A DNA stretch of 64,000 nt from Dorea_D sp963559605 (GCA_963559605.1 CAUWLL010000004.1:33354-97353), one strand, 5' to 3'. Counted from the stretch's first letter, positions 36,400 to 46,217 are shown. The notes: generated by a model from the sequence alone, not told the origin. Program-made: numbers and translations.

Positions 36400-37686
36400 T
36401 TATTTTTTTGGTCTGATTTCTGTCATACCGCCCATATATGGTCTTAACACTTCCGGGATTCTTACAGAACCGTCTGCCTGAAGGTTATTTTCAAGAAATG
36501 CAATTAACATTCTCGGAGGCGCTACAACTGTATTGTTCAATGTATGAGCAAAATATTTTCCGTCTGCTCCCTTTACGCGGATTCCAAGTCTCCTTGCCTG
36601 AGCATCTCCCAAGTTCGAACAGCTTCCTACTTCAAAGTATTTCTTCTGTCTTGGAGACCATGCCTCTACATCACAAGATTTTACTTTCAAATCAGCAAGA
36701 TCACCGGAACAGCACTCTAATGTACGTACCGGAATATCCATTGAGCGGAACAAATCTACTGTATTTTTCCAAAGCTGATCGTACCAATACGGACTTTCTT
36801 CCGGTTTACAAACTACGATCATCTCCTGTTTCTCAAACTGGTGAATACGATATACACCTCTCTCCTCAATTCCATGCGCTCCTTTTTCTTTGCGGAAGCA
36901 TGGAGAGTAACTTGTAAGTGTCTGTGGAAGCTTCTCTTCCGGAGTCATACTATCGATAAATTTACCAATCATAGAATGTTCGCTTGTTCCGATCAGGTAC
37001 AAATCCTCACCCTCGATTTTATACATCATAGAATCCATCTCAGCAAAGCTCATAACTCCTGTTACAACATTGCTTCGAATCATAAACGGAGGAATACAGT
37101 AAGTAAACCCTCTGTCAATCATGAAATCACGAGCATAAGAAATCACAGAGGAATGCAGTCTTGCAATATCTCCCATGAGATAATAGAATCCATTTCCTGC
37201 AACTTTACCTGCACTTTCAAGGTCAATTCCATCGAAGGTTGCCATAATATCTGTATGATAAGGAATCTCATACTCTGGAACAACAGGCTCGCCGAATTTC
37301 TCAATCTCCACATTCTCGCTGTCATCTTTTCCGATCGGTACAGACGGATCGATGATATTCGGGATTGTCATCATGATCTTTTTGATTTTTTCTTCAACTT
37401 CTTTTTCCTCTGTAGATAAAGCTTCTACTTTATCTGCATTTGCCTGCACTTTCTTCTTTAATTCTTCTGCTTCCTCTTTTTTACCCTGTGCCATGCAGGC
37501 GCCGATTTCTTTGGAAATTTTATTTCTGTCCGCTCTTAAAGCTTCTACTTCCTGCTTAATATCTCTATTTTTCTGATCTAATTCCAGTACCTCATCTACT
37601 AACGGAAGTTTTTCATCCTGAAATTTTTTCTTAATATTCTCTTTCACTACATCCGGGTTCATTCTGACAAATTTAATATCTAACAT
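36400..37686 (-). CDS. serS: Seryl-tRNA synthetase
   Basis: Charges tRNA-Ser (and tRNA-Sec where present). The N-terminal antiparallel coiled-coil arm spans about 28-105; the class II catalytic core follows with motif 2 (SPCFRKEKGAHGIEERGVYR) and motif 3 (NTVVAPPRMLIAFLEN). 428 residues is the normal length. A GAGGAGG site lies before the ATG. It follows the DUF4446 gene by 28 nt and probably belongs to the parAB operon tail, with no T-box seen. Confidence 0.97.
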   Translation of the reverse strand: MLDIKFVRMNPDVVKENIKKKFQDEKLPLVDEVLELDQKNRDIKQEVEALRADRNKISKEIGACMAQGKKEEAEELKKKVQANADKVEALSTEEKEVEEKIKKIMMTIPNIIDPSVPIGKDDSENVEIEKFGEPVVPEYEIPYHTDIMATFDGIDLESAGKVAGNGFYYLMGDIARLHSSVISYARDFMIDRGFTYCIPPFMIRSNVVTGVMSFAEMDSMMYKIEGEDLYLIGTSEHSMIGKFIDSMTPEEKLPQTLTSYSPCFRKEKGAHGIEERGVYRIHQFEKQEMIVVCKPEESPYWYDQLWKNTVDLFRSMDIPVRTLECCSGDLADLKVKSCDVEAWSPRQKKYFEVGSCSNLGDAQARRLGIRVKGADGKYFAHTLNNTVVAPPRMLIAFLENNLQADGSVRIPEVLRPYMGGMTEIRPKK

Positions 37687-37714
37687 CTTTCTTCCTCCTC
37701 ATACTTATATTGCC

Positions 37715-38233
37715 TTATATTTCTGTTTCGTATCCCTGGAAAATTGCTTTATCAAGCGCTTCTGCCTCTTCTTCCGCCAGTTCTACGTAACTTTCACCTT
37801 TTACGATTTCCTTTATATAGGAATAGCAGCCTTCACGGCTATGCATGGCGTTAATGATCCATCCGTTATTCTTACTGTCTAACATTGCAAGAGCAAAACT
37901 CAGTTTACCGCCCATTTCGTTAAAAGCATCATACTTTACGATTCCCACTTTTTGGAAATTCTTATCCAGCTTTTTGCTCATCTCTCGTATATCCAAACGA
38001 TTTTGCTTTGTTACTTTTAAGATACTTTCAACTTCGGCAAATTTTTCTTTCATACTGTCTTCCAGAGTTTTCCCATCTTTGCCTTTCATAAACGTTGTAT
38101 AACTGCTTTTCAATCTATTGTATTTCATTGTAACATTTAGATTCAATACAAACAATACAACAATCATAAGAAACAATACTAAAAATAAAATAGCCGGATC
38201 TATACCTATTGCATTCAAAATCTTACTTTCCAT
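37715..38233 (-). CDS. DUF4446 family membrane protein
   Basis: A 172-residue protein with one N-terminal helix (LFLVLFLMIVVLFVLNL, about 17-33), a coiled region and a compact cytoplasmic domain (GIVKYDAFNEMGGKLSFALA, LDSKNNGWIINAMHSREGCY). This is the DUF4446 family commonly found directly after parB in Clostridia, here with a 3-nt gap. Its function is not established; conservation of position suggests a link to chromosome segregation or envelope near the origin. Confidence 0.85.
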   Translation of the reverse strand: MESKILNAIGIDPAILFLVLFLMIVVLFVLNLNVTMKYNRLKSSYTTFMKGKDGKTLEDSMKEKFAEVESILKVTKQNRLDIREMSKKLDKNFQKVGIVKYDAFNEMGGKLSFALAMLDSKNNGWIINAMHSREGCYSYIKEIVKGESYVELAEEEAEALDKAIFQGYETEI

Positions 38234-38236
38234 ATA

Positions 38237-39154
38237 TTACTGTTCATCCTTTCCAATACTCACTATCATATCGAACATTCGTTCTAACTCTTCATCTGAA
38301 TAGTATTCTATCTCTATCTTCCCTTTTCCATTCCCTTTTGATGCAATATTTACTTTCGTACCCATAACTTCTTTCATTCTGTTTTCCAGATCTGTATATA
38401 CAAATGAATTTTCTACCACCTTCTTCACTTTTGGCTTTTTAGGATTCTTAAGATCTTTGACAAGCTTTTCTGTCTCACGCACACTCAACTTTTCATCAAA
38501 GATCTTATTTGCCAATTCATATTGCAGTTCCTTTTCGTCAATGGCTAACAGTGCCCTGGCATGTCCTGTAGAAATCATATCATCAATGATCATCTGCTGT
38601 ACTCTTTCATCCAGCTTTAACAGACGCATAGAATTTGTGACCGCTGTTCGGCTCTTTGAAACCCTTTCTGCAACCTCATCTTGTTTCAATTGAAATTCTT
38701 CTAACAATCTTTTGAATGCCATTGCCTCTTCAATTGGATTTAAGTTTTCTCTCTGGATATTTTCAATCAATCCGATTTCAACAATCTCTTGCTCTGAAAA
38801 ATCCTTGATGATGACCGGAACTTCTTTTACTCCTGCCATCTTTGCCGCGCGCCATCTTCTCTCTCCGGCAATAATTTCATAATAATCTTTTCTTTTTCTT
38901 ACAAGCAACGGTTGAAGAATTCCAAACTGCTTAATGGAATCTGACAGTTCGAGCAGAGCATCCTCCTCAAACTTTTTACGGGGCTGCTCACGATTTGGTT
39001 CTACCATACTGATTTTCATCATCTGCTCACCTGCATTCGATTCTGTTTTTTCAGAGACAGATGCAGTGTTTGTAGAAACTGTTTTTTTAACCGGTTTATT
39101 ATCCGGAATCAAACTGTCTAATCCTTTCCCTAGTCCTTTTTTCTTTGCTACCAT
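38237..39154 (-). CDS. parB: Chromosome partitioning protein ParB/Spo0J
   Basis: Binds parS near the origin, spreads as a CTP-dependent clamp and loads SMC. It has the Box I/II CTP-binding motifs (EQPRKKFEE, AGERRWRAAKMAG), the central HTH (KQDEVAERVSKSRTAVTNSM) and a C-terminal dimer domain. 305 residues is slightly longer than B. subtilis Spo0J. It follows parA by 22 nt, and two 16-bp parS sites lie upstream of parA. Confidence 0.96.
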   Translation of the reverse strand: MVAKKKGLGKGLDSLIPDNKPVKKTVSTNTASVSEKTESNAGEQMMKISMVEPNREQPRKKFEEDALLELSDSIKQFGILQPLLVRKRKDYYEIIAGERRWRAAKMAGVKEVPVIIKDFSEQEIVEIGLIENIQRENLNPIEEAMAFKRLLEEFQLKQDEVAERVSKSRTAVTNSMRLLKLDERVQQMIIDDMISTGHARALLAIDEKELQYELANKIFDEKLSVRETEKLVKDLKNPKKPKVKKVVENSFVYTDLENRMKEVMGTKVNIASKGNGKGKIEIEYYSDEELERMFDMIVSIGKDEQ

Positions 39155-39176
39155 ATTATCTTCCTCTCTGCCACTA

Positions 39177-39953
39177 TTAATTATTTTCTCTGTCTATCAC
39201 TTCATCTGCTAATTTTTTATAGCTTTCAGATCCCACAGATTTTGGATCATACTTGTTGATCGGCATACCATAACTTGGTGCTTCGGCAAGTCGGATATTT
39301 CTTGGTATTATTGTTTTGTAAATATTCTGTTGAAGATTATCTTTTACATTTTCCACTACCTGTAATGAAAGATTCGTTCTTGCATCATACATTGTAAACA
39401 CGACACCTTCAATTGTAAGTTCTGGATTTAATCTATCCCTTACAAGTTCCACTGTATGTATTAACTGACTCAAACCTTCCAACGCATAATATTCACACTG
39501 AATAGGAACAAGAACAGAATTTGCCGTGGTCATAGCATTGATCGTCAGCATACTGAGAGACGGAGGACAATCAATAATAACATAATCATAATTGTCTACT
39601 ATTTCTTTAATTGCATTTTTTACAATATACTCTTTTCCATCTACATTCAAAAGTTCAATTTCTGCACCGGACAAATCTATATTCGTCGGTATCACATCCA
39701 GATTTTCCATAACGTCTTTTAACAATACTTCTTCTATCGTAGATTCTCCAACTATCAAATCGTATATTGTAAACTCAACTTCTTCTTTGTCTACACCAAG
39801 TCCACTGGTCATATTTCCTTGCGGGTCCATATCTAATGCTAAAACTTTCTTTCCCTTTTCAGCAAGACATGCAGATAGATTAATAGATGTTGTTGTTTTT
39901 CCCACTCCACCTTTTTGATTCGCTATAGCAATTATTCTTCCCATTTTATTCAC
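39177..39953 (-). CDS. parA: Chromosome partitioning ATPase ParA/Soj
   Basis: A deviant Walker ATPase (IANQKGGVGKTTTSINLSA at the N-terminus, signature Lys present) with DMDPQGN and IDCPPS motifs. It cooperates with ParB in origin segregation and, in Bacillus, modulates DnaA. 258 residues. The gene starts 55 nt from the first parS site. Confidence 0.96.
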   Translation of the reverse strand: MNKMGRIIAIANQKGGVGKTTTSINLSACLAEKGKKVLALDMDPQGNMTSGLGVDKEEVEFTIYDLIVGESTIEEVLLKDVMENLDVIPTNIDLSGAEIELLNVDGKEYIVKNAIKEIVDNYDYVIIDCPPSLSMLTINAMTTANSVLVPIQCEYYALEGLSQLIHTVELVRDRLNPELTIEGVVFTMYDARTNLSLQVVENVKDNLQQNIYKTIIPRNIRLAEAPSYGMPINKYDPKSVGSESYKKLADEVIDRENN

Positions 39954-40007
39954 CTTTCTTTTTCACTTCATTTAGTATATCACATTTTCAAAAACATATC
40001 CAGAGAA

Positions 40008-40023
40008 TGTTTCACGTGAAACA
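40008..40023. promoter_or_regulatory. parS site 1
   Basis: The 16-bp palindrome TGTTTCACGTGAAACA is identical to the Bacillus-type parS consensus and lies upstream of parA. Confidence 0.96.
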
Positions 40024-40235
40024 TCTTGATTTCATTATTATTTTCTTTATTTTTCTTAATTTACATAATTTATAAAGAGATTCTAGATGAACGTAAGAAC
40101 AAAAAATCATGGCACATTCTCATGACGAGCGCAGCTACTTGCAATATGTTACATCTTCATGCAAGTGCGCTTCTTGCGTGGAACTTTTGTTATGTAATAG
40201 AAAATTACTCTGTTATGTCCATATTACATAATAAA

Positions 40236-40251
40236 TGTTTCACGTGAAACA
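40236..40251. promoter_or_regulatory. parS site 2
   Basis: A second perfect TGTTTCACGTGAAACA, 228 nt from the first, abutting the -35 box of the adjacent alpha/beta hydrolase promoter. Confidence 0.96.
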
Positions 40252-40280
40252 TTTACACAAAACATGAGATGTAGTATAAT
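40252..40280 (+). promoter_or_regulatory. Promoter of the alpha/beta hydrolase gene
   Basis: TTTACA (40252-40257) and TATAAT (40275-40280) are spaced by 17 nt. The -35 box starts one base after the parS palindrome, so a ParB clamp could interfere with transcription. Confidence 0.75.
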
Positions 40281-40310
40281 AAATCTATCAAATGAAAGGG
40301 GATTAATACA

Positions 40311-41267
40311 ATGAGTTGGAAGAAAAGGCTTGCTGCTATTACTACTTTATCTGCTTTAACAACAGGTACAATTTACACTATCAACAAATTTATACAGATT
40401 TCTGCTTCACTGGATAATCTGCTTGATAACCCCTCCGGTTTCTATTACGAATGGAAGTTCGGAAAAATATATTACACAAAACATGGTGAAGGAGAACCTA
40501 TCCTTTTAATACATGATTTGTCATCACAAAGTTCCTTATATGAATGGAGCAAAATTGTAAAAGACCTATCAAAAACAAACTCTGTTTACTGTATTGACTT
40601 ATTAGGATGTGGACGTTCTGATAAACCAAATATAACATATACTAATTTTCTCTATGTACAGCTTATTACTGATTTTATAAAAAAAGTAATTGGAGAAAAA
40701 TGTGATATTATCACTTCCGGATTATCCTGCTCATTTGCGATCACAATATGCCATATGAATAAAGATATTGTTAATCGAATAGCTATGATTAATCCTCCAA
40801 GTATAAAAGAATTAAACCTTGTGCCTACGAAACGTTCAAAAATACTTTCATGGTTTATTAATCTGCCTATATTCGGAACATTTTTATATAATATCATTAT
40901 GAGAGAGGATAATATAGAATCTCTATTCTATAATAAATATTTTTATGACGATAAGAAAATAAGAAGTGAAATGGTTCGGACTTATTATGAATGTGCACAT
41001 TCGGGTGGCGCTTCTGCTAAACATTTATTTGCAAGTATCACCGGACGTTATACAACTGTAAATGTTTATCATTGTCTAAAATCTCTGACAAATAGTATTT
41101 TTATCATTCATGGTTCATCTGAAAGTCATTATAGAGAAACAGGTCAACAATACAAAGATATTCTTCCTGCGGTTGAATTAGCTGGGATAGATAATACAAA
41201 ATATCTTCCACACATGGAACAACCCGAAAAATTTACAGAACAGATCCATATACTATTCCATGAATAA
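40311..41267 (+). CDS. Alpha/beta hydrolase, membrane-anchored
   Basis: A 318-residue alpha/beta-hydrolase-fold protein with an N-terminal hydrophobic segment (about 5-28). Fold landmarks are the oxyanion-loop region LLIHDLSSQSSLYEW, DLLGCGRSDKP, the probable nucleophile elbow GLSCS, the acid region after IFIIHGSSESHYRET and the catalytic His in YLPHMEQPEKF. GLSCS is an acceptable but atypical elbow. The gene is transcribed away from parA and towards the rsmG cluster; a short A/T-rich tail separates it from rsmG. Substrate unknown; I infer an ester or peptide substrate at the membrane. Confidence 0.85.
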   Translation: MSWKKRLAAITTLSALTTGTIYTINKFIQISASLDNLLDNPSGFYYEWKFGKIYYTKHGEGEPILLIHDLSSQSSLYEWSKIVKDLSKTNSVYCIDLLGCGRSDKPNITYTNFLYVQLITDFIKKVIGEKCDIITSGLSCSFAITICHMNKDIVNRIAMINPPSIKELNLVPTKRSKILSWFINLPIFGTFLYNIIMREDNIESLFYNKYFYDDKKIRSEMVRTYYECAHSGGASAKHLFASITGRYTTVNVYHCLKSLTNSIFIIHGSSESHYRETGQQYKDILPAVELAGIDNTKYLPHMEQPEKFTEQIHILFHE

Positions 41268-41315
41268 CATACACTCTATAATTAATACTATAAAACAAAT
41301 CTGTTTTCTATTACG

Positions 41316-41354
41316 TCAAAAGAGCTCCTGCTATTGCAGGGGCTCTTTTGACGG
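41316..41354. terminator. Bidirectional terminator between hydrolase and rsmG
   Basis: GTCAAAAGAGC-CCTGC and GCAGG-GCTCTTTTGAC form a long hairpin that overlaps the last codons of rsmG. It can serve both converging genes. Confidence 0.75.
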
Positions 41355-42056
41355 TAATCCGGCTTTTCTTGGATACTTCTTTCCTGTAGATTTTATCTTT
41401 TTTATTTTTACAAAAGATCTTCCAATATCTGTATCCGGAAGCTGAAATTTGATTACATCTTGGATCTCTCCTCCTAAAATCTTAACAGCATTTTTTGAAG
41501 CGTTCAGTTCATCTTCTATTTCACCGGATTTATACGGAATGAATAATCCATCTTTCTTTATATAAGGAATACAATATTCGGAAAGAGTAGACAGATTTGC
41601 AACTGCTCTGGATACACAAAGATCGTACTGTTCTCTGTATTCTTTTAATTTTGCAAAATCCTCTGCCCTTCCGTGGATTGCTGTAATATCCTCAAGATTC
41701 AGCCGTTCAATTATTTCATTTAAAAACTTGATTCGCTTATTAAGGGAATCAAGCAAAGTAACTTTCAAATGCGGAAATACAATTTTTAAAGGTATTCCCG
41801 GAAATCCTGCTCCTGTTCCAATATCTATCACTGATTTAATACTGTTTATATCCAACGCTTTTACAATTGAAAGACTGTCAATAAAATGCTTTTCTAAAAC
41901 TTCTTCATACTCTGTAATAGCAGTAAGATTCATAAATTCATTCCACTCTACAAGTATACGATAATACTCATCAAATTGTTTTATCTGTTTTTCTGTCAGC
42001 GTGATCTTAAGATGGTCTGCCTTATTTTGTAGTAAATATTCCATATTATTCTCCAT
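41331..42056 (-). CDS. rsmG: 16S rRNA (guanine-527-N7)-methyltransferase
   Basis: Methylates G527 of 16S rRNA with S-adenosylmethionine; loss is linked to low-level streptomycin resistance in other bacteria. The 241-residue protein shows HFIDSLSIVKAL, the SAM site VIDIGTGAGFPGIPLKIVFP and LDSLNKRIKFLNEI. It overlaps the mnmG stop by one base (TAATG) and ends the mnmE-mnmG-rsmG unit. Confidence 0.96.
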   Translation of the reverse strand: MENNMEYLLQNKADHLKITLTEKQIKQFDEYYRILVEWNEFMNLTAITEYEEVLEKHFIDSLSIVKALDINSIKSVIDIGTGAGFPGIPLKIVFPHLKVTLLDSLNKRIKFLNEIIERLNLEDITAIHGRAEDFAKLKEYREQYDLCVSRAVANLSTLSEYCIPYIKKDGLFIPYKSGEIEDELNASKNAVKILGGEIQDVIKFQLPDTDIGRSFVKIKKIKSTGKKYPRKAGLPSKEPLQ

Positions 42057-43972
42057 TACTTTTTATTATATACCCCACTCAGGTATACGAGCAAAACAGA
42101 TATATCTGCCGGAGATACTCCCGATATTCTGGAAGCCTGTCCGATCGAAGAAGGACGATATTCTTTTAGCTTCTGTACCGCCTCAAGTCTCAGACTTTTT
42201 ATTTCATCATAATTAATGTTCTCCGGGATTTTTTTTGTTTCCAGTTTCTTAAATTGTTCTACCTGCTTTTCCTGGCGGGAAATATATCCCTCATACTTAA
42301 TTGCTATATTAACCTGCTCTGCTACCTCCTCAGACAAATCCGAATCTATGATCGGTCTATCAGCATCTATTGTCTTTAACGCATCATAGGAAAGCTCCGG
42401 TCTACGTATAAGTTCAGCAAGTGTAGTTCCTGAAGATAACGGTGTACTCTCATACTCGGTAAGTAAACTTTGTACCTTCTCTGTTGCTCCTATATTTACA
42501 TGTTTTAATCTTTCGATTTCTTCCCGGATGAGTTTCTTCTTTTCTAAAAGCCTATGGTATCTTTCTTGTGATATTAACCCGACTTCGTATCCTTTTTCTG
42601 TTAAACGTTGGTCCGCATTATCCTGACGAAGGAGGAGCCTGTATTCCGCCCTGGATGTCATCATACGATAAGGCTCATGACTTTCTTTTGTCACAATATC
42701 ATCTATGAGCACGCCTATATATGCCTCTGAGCGATCTAATATAAATTCTTCTTTTCCTTGTAGCATTCTCGCCGCATTGATTCCGGCAATCAGCCCTTGT
42801 GCCGCAGCTTCTTCATATCCGGAACTTCCATTAAACTGTCCGGCACTGAAAAGACCTTTCAAATGTTTAAACTCCAAAGATGGCTTTAGCTGCCTTCCAT
42901 CAATACAATCATACTCGATAGCATAAGCATTTCTTACAATACTCACATTTTCAAGTCCCGGCACTGTTCTGTACATTGCATACTGAACATCCTCCGGAAG
43001 AGAACTGGACATACCTCCGATATACATCTCGTTTGTCTCCAATCCTTCCGGTTCAATAAATACCTGATGCCGGTTTTTGTCTGCGAATTTTACTACCTTA
43101 TCTTCAATGGAAGGACAATAACGAGGACCTGTTCCTTCTATCATACCGGAAAAAAGAGGCGACCTGTCCAGATTATTTCGAATGATCTCGTGTGTTTTTT
43201 CATTGGTATATGTAAGCCAACAGGATACTTGATCAATCTGCACGTCATCAGGATTCGTTGTAAAAGAAAAAGGTACTACTTTTTCATCACCGAACTGTTC
43301 TTCCATCTTAGAAAAATCTACTGTGTTTTTATCTATTCTGGCAGGTGTTCCCGTTTTAAAACGATTCATTTTAATCCCCAGTTCCTTCAGGCAGTCTGTT
43401 AAATGATTGGCTGCCTGAAGCCCGTTCGGTCCGGTATTCATACTTACATCACCATATACACATCTGGATCTCAGATATGTACCAGTGCAAAGAATTACAG
43501 CGCTACAACGATAAATCATCCCCGAACAAATCTGTACTCCGGTGATTTTCTGATTTTCTGTCAAAAGATTTACAACTTCTGTCTGCTTGATCTTTATATT
43601 CGGCTCCTGTTCCAGAACCTGTCTCATAGTGCGGCTATATTGATTTTTATCCGCCTGCGCACGAAGAGAATGTACTGCCGGACCTTTCGATTTATTGAGC
43701 ATTTTAGATTGGATAAATGTACGATCGATAACTTTACCCATCTCACCGCCCAAAGCGTCGATTTCACGAACAAGATGTCCTTTTGAACTTCCTCCGATAT
43801 TTGGATTACATGCCATCAGTGCAACACTGTCGATGCTCACCGTAAAGACAAGCGTCTGAAAACCAAGTCTGGCAGACGCCAATGCCGCCTCACATCCCGC
43901 ATGTCCCGCACCGATCACAATTACATCATATTTTTCATTACTTTCCCATACAGAATTTGCTGAATATTTCAT
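42056..43972 (-). CDS. mnmG: tRNA uridine 5-carboxymethylaminomethyl modification enzyme MnmG
   Basis: An FAD-dependent enzyme that, with MnmE, installs the cmnm5 group on wobble U34. The N-terminal dinucleotide site VIVIGAGHAGCEAALASARL, NPNIGGSSKGHLVREIDALG and the C-terminal helical domain are all present; 638 residues is normal. The ATG at 43972 (AGGAG 11 nt upstream) lies 35 nt inside mnmE, so the two partners are translationally overlapped. Confidence 0.97.
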   Translation of the reverse strand: MKYSANSVWESNEKYDVIVIGAGHAGCEAALASARLGFQTLVFTVSIDSVALMACNPNIGGSSKGHLVREIDALGGEMGKVIDRTFIQSKMLNKSKGPAVHSLRAQADKNQYSRTMRQVLEQEPNIKIKQTEVVNLLTENQKITGVQICSGMIYRCSAVILCTGTYLRSRCVYGDVSMNTGPNGLQAANHLTDCLKELGIKMNRFKTGTPARIDKNTVDFSKMEEQFGDEKVVPFSFTTNPDDVQIDQVSCWLTYTNEKTHEIIRNNLDRSPLFSGMIEGTGPRYCPSIEDKVVKFADKNRHQVFIEPEGLETNEMYIGGMSSSLPEDVQYAMYRTVPGLENVSIVRNAYAIEYDCIDGRQLKPSLEFKHLKGLFSAGQFNGSSGYEEAAAQGLIAGINAARMLQGKEEFILDRSEAYIGVLIDDIVTKESHEPYRMMTSRAEYRLLLRQDNADQRLTEKGYEVGLISQERYHRLLEKKKLIREEIERLKHVNIGATEKVQSLLTEYESTPLSSGTTLAELIRRPELSYDALKTIDADRPIIDSDLSEEVAEQVNIAIKYEGYISRQEKQVEQFKKLETKKIPENINYDEIKSLRLEAVQKLKEYRPSSIGQASRISGVSPADISVLLVYLSGVYNKK

Positions 43973-45362
43973 GAACCAAATCTTCTCCTATAGTTTCTCC
44001 TGTAATACTTCCAAGGGATTCATATGCCGCCAATAAATCAATAGAATAAAAATCCTCGGGCATGCCTGCATCTATACTTTCATTCACCTTTATCAACGAA
44101 TCGTGTGCCTCTTGAAGCGCTGTTTTGTGACGTACGTTCGTAATATAAATTTCGTCATTAAATGAAAGATTTCCTTCAAAAAACATGTTTTTCAGTACAT
44201 TTTCAAACTCTTCAATACCACTATTTTTCTTCGCAGACACTTCCAGCACTTGTATTTCCTTGTTTTTTTCAAAAAAAGTTTTTGCAGGATTTAATTCATT
44301 ATATAAATCATATATATCCTGCTTTGTTACTATCATATCTAAATCTGATTTATTTAGCAATACAATTGCCTGTTTTCCTTTGATCAACTCCAAAATTTCT
44401 TTGTCATTTTCATTAAGTGGCGTAGACGCATCTACAACGAACAGGATAAGATCTGCTTGTTTCGCATAATCTTTTGCTTTATTTACTCCTATTTTTTCTA
44501 CAGTGTCTTCTGTATTTCTGATACCGGCTGTATCAATAATATTTAGTGAGATTCCCTGTAAATTAATATGTTCTTCTAAGACGTCTCTCGTTGTTCCCGC
44601 TATATCTGTTACGATTGCACGTTCTTCACCGATCAATACGTTTAAAAGAGAAGATTTACCTGCATTCGGTTTTCCTACGATAACTGTTTGGATTCCCTCT
44701 TTGATAATCCTTCCGTCATTACATGTAGAAAGAAGTTTTTTTATATCTTTTATCAATTCAGTTACCGTAACCTTTAATTCCTCCCCGTATCCATCCACAC
44801 TAATATGTTCCGGATCGTCAAGCGCACTCTCAATAAATGCGGTATGGTAAATGATTTTGTTTCTTATATCATTGATCTTTATTTTAATATTACCTTTTAA
44901 TTGGTTTACAGAACTTTGAAGTGCATATTCATTTTGTGAAGAGATCAAATCTCCTACTGCTTCTGCCTGAGAAAGATCCATTCTTCCATTTAAAAAAGCT
45001 CTTTTTGTAAATTCTCCGGGCTCCGCAGGTTTTGCGCCATACTTGATCAATAATTCCAGAATCTTCTTTACGACATAAATTCCTCCGTGACAGTTAATTT
45101 CAATTGTATCTTCTCCCGTATAACTGTGCGGTCCTCTCATCAGCATAACAAGTACTTCATCGATCATATTTTCCCCATCACAAATATATCCATAATGGAT
45201 CGTATGGGACTTTTGATCACATAATTTTTTTTCTTTCTTACCCTTGTATATTCGATCTGCAATCTCAAATGAACCGTCACCGCTCATTCTTACAATTCCG
45301 ATTCCGGAATTACTCATTGCCGTAGAAATAGCGGCAATAACGGTACTGTGTTGATTTCTCAT
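43938..45362 (-). CDS. mnmE: tRNA modification GTPase MnmE
   Basis: Partner GTPase of MnmG. The N-terminal formyl-THF-binding domain is followed by a helical domain interrupted by a G domain: GKPNAGKSSLLN (G1), DTAG (G3) and NKSD (G4). The C-terminal CMGK motif with its catalytic Cys is intact. 474 residues. A hairpin separates it from jag, so mnmE may have its own promoter. Confidence 0.97.
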   Translation of the reverse strand: MRNQHSTVIAAISTAMSNSGIGIVRMSGDGSFEIADRIYKGKKEKKLCDQKSHTIHYGYICDGENMIDEVLVMLMRGPHSYTGEDTIEINCHGGIYVVKKILELLIKYGAKPAEPGEFTKRAFLNGRMDLSQAEAVGDLISSQNEYALQSSVNQLKGNIKIKINDIRNKIIYHTAFIESALDDPEHISVDGYGEELKVTVTELIKDIKKLLSTCNDGRIIKEGIQTVIVGKPNAGKSSLLNVLIGEERAIVTDIAGTTRDVLEEHINLQGISLNIIDTAGIRNTEDTVEKIGVNKAKDYAKQADLILFVVDASTPLNENDKEILELIKGKQAIVLLNKSDLDMIVTKQDIYDLYNELNPAKTFFEKNKEIQVLEVSAKKNSGIEEFENVLKNMFFEGNLSFNDEIYITNVRHKTALQEAHDSLIKVNESIDAGMPEDFYSIDLLAAYESLGSITGETIGEDLVHEIFSKFCMGK

Positions 45363-45405
45363 AATTCCTCCATATTCTTACATGATAGAAAATTTTCTAT
45401 AGTAT

Positions 45406-45435
45406 TAGAAAAGTAGGGGTTTTACCCCCTACCTC
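45406..45435 (-). terminator. Hairpin after jag
   Basis: GTAGGGG and CCCCTAC around a 6-nt loop run into TTTTC on the minus strand, immediately after the jag stop. It probably attenuates transcription into mnmE. Confidence 0.65.
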
Positions 45436-46206
45436 TTAATTATATTTACGTACTAAAGTTACGACAACTCTTCTATATGGTTCTTCTCCCTCGCTGTGTG
45501 TTGCGATTGCCGGATCTCCCTGAAGAGCTGAATGAATAATTCTTCTCTCATATGGATTCATAGGCTCTAAAGAAACAGGTCTTCTTGTACGCTTTACTTT
45601 ACTTGCAATATTTTTTGCAAGATTTTCAAGTGTCTGTTTTCTTCTTCTTCTATAATCCTCTGTGTCAAGTTTTACTCTTACATATCCATCCTGCATTTTG
45701 TTTGCGACTCTGTTTGTAAGATACTGAAGGGAATCTAACGTCTGCCCACGTTTTCCGATCAATATTCCCATATTACTTCCTTCCATATCAATACCAAGAG
45801 CGCCTTCTTCATCTACTTCAGAATGAATCTTAACATCTTTCATGTCCATAGCCTTTAATACATCCTGAAGGAATTTTTCACAAGCATCAATTGTTGTCTG
45901 TTCAACAGATGATAATTTTGTTTCTTTTAAGTGGTGTTCTGTAACAACCTCTTCTTTCTTTACTTTAATTTCTTCTTTTCTTTCTTTTTTAGTTTCTTCT
46001 TTGATTTCTTTTTTCACTTCAACCACAGGCTCTTCCTGCTTTTTACGAGCTTTGATGACAGCCTGTTTCATGCCGATTCCTAGAAATCCTGCGCTTCCTT
46101 TCTCAATAACCTCATAATCTAACTGATCACTTGTTACACCTAACTGGACCAAAGCCTCTGTAATTGCATCGTCCAATGTTTTAGCTGATACGGTAATGTA
46201 CTCCAT
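45436..46206 (-). CDS. jag: RNA-binding protein Jag/KhpB
   Basis: Three domains: Jag-N (about 1-50, with KGSAGFLGIGMKQAVIKARK), a highly charged Lys/Glu linker (about 55-95), a KH domain (about 100-180, with GILIGKRGQTLDSLQYLTNR) and an R3H domain (about 185-256, with RRRKQTLENLAKN and EPYRRVVVTLVRK). KhpB works with KhpA in RNA binding and cell elongation control in Gram-positives. It follows yidC by 11 nt, the conserved rpmH-to-jag order. Confidence 0.95.
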   Translation of the reverse strand: MEYITVSAKTLDDAITEALVQLGVTSDQLDYEVIEKGSAGFLGIGMKQAVIKARKKQEEPVVEVKKEIKEETKKERKEEIKVKKEEVVTEHHLKETKLSSVEQTTIDACEKFLQDVLKAMDMKDVKIHSEVDEEGALGIDMEGSNMGILIGKRGQTLDSLQYLTNRVANKMQDGYVRVKLDTEDYRRRRKQTLENLAKNIASKVKRTRRPVSLEPMNPYERRIIHSALQGDPAIATHSEGEEPYRRVVVTLVRKYN

Positions 46207-46217
46207 AATAACGCCCC

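Larger units (their letters stand above)
39954..40310. promoter_or_regulatory. parA/hydrolase divergent intergenic region with two parS sites
   Basis: The interval holds parS at 40008-40023 and 40236-40251 and the hydrolase promoter. A minus-strand extended -10 (TGATATACT, near 39975-39983) may start parA transcription. The 200 nt between the parS sites shows no supported gene. Confidence 0.65.

Noticed and set aside
40026..40247. Open frame of 73 codons between the parS sites
   Set aside because: It overlaps parS 2, has no ribosome site and shows no family resemblance.
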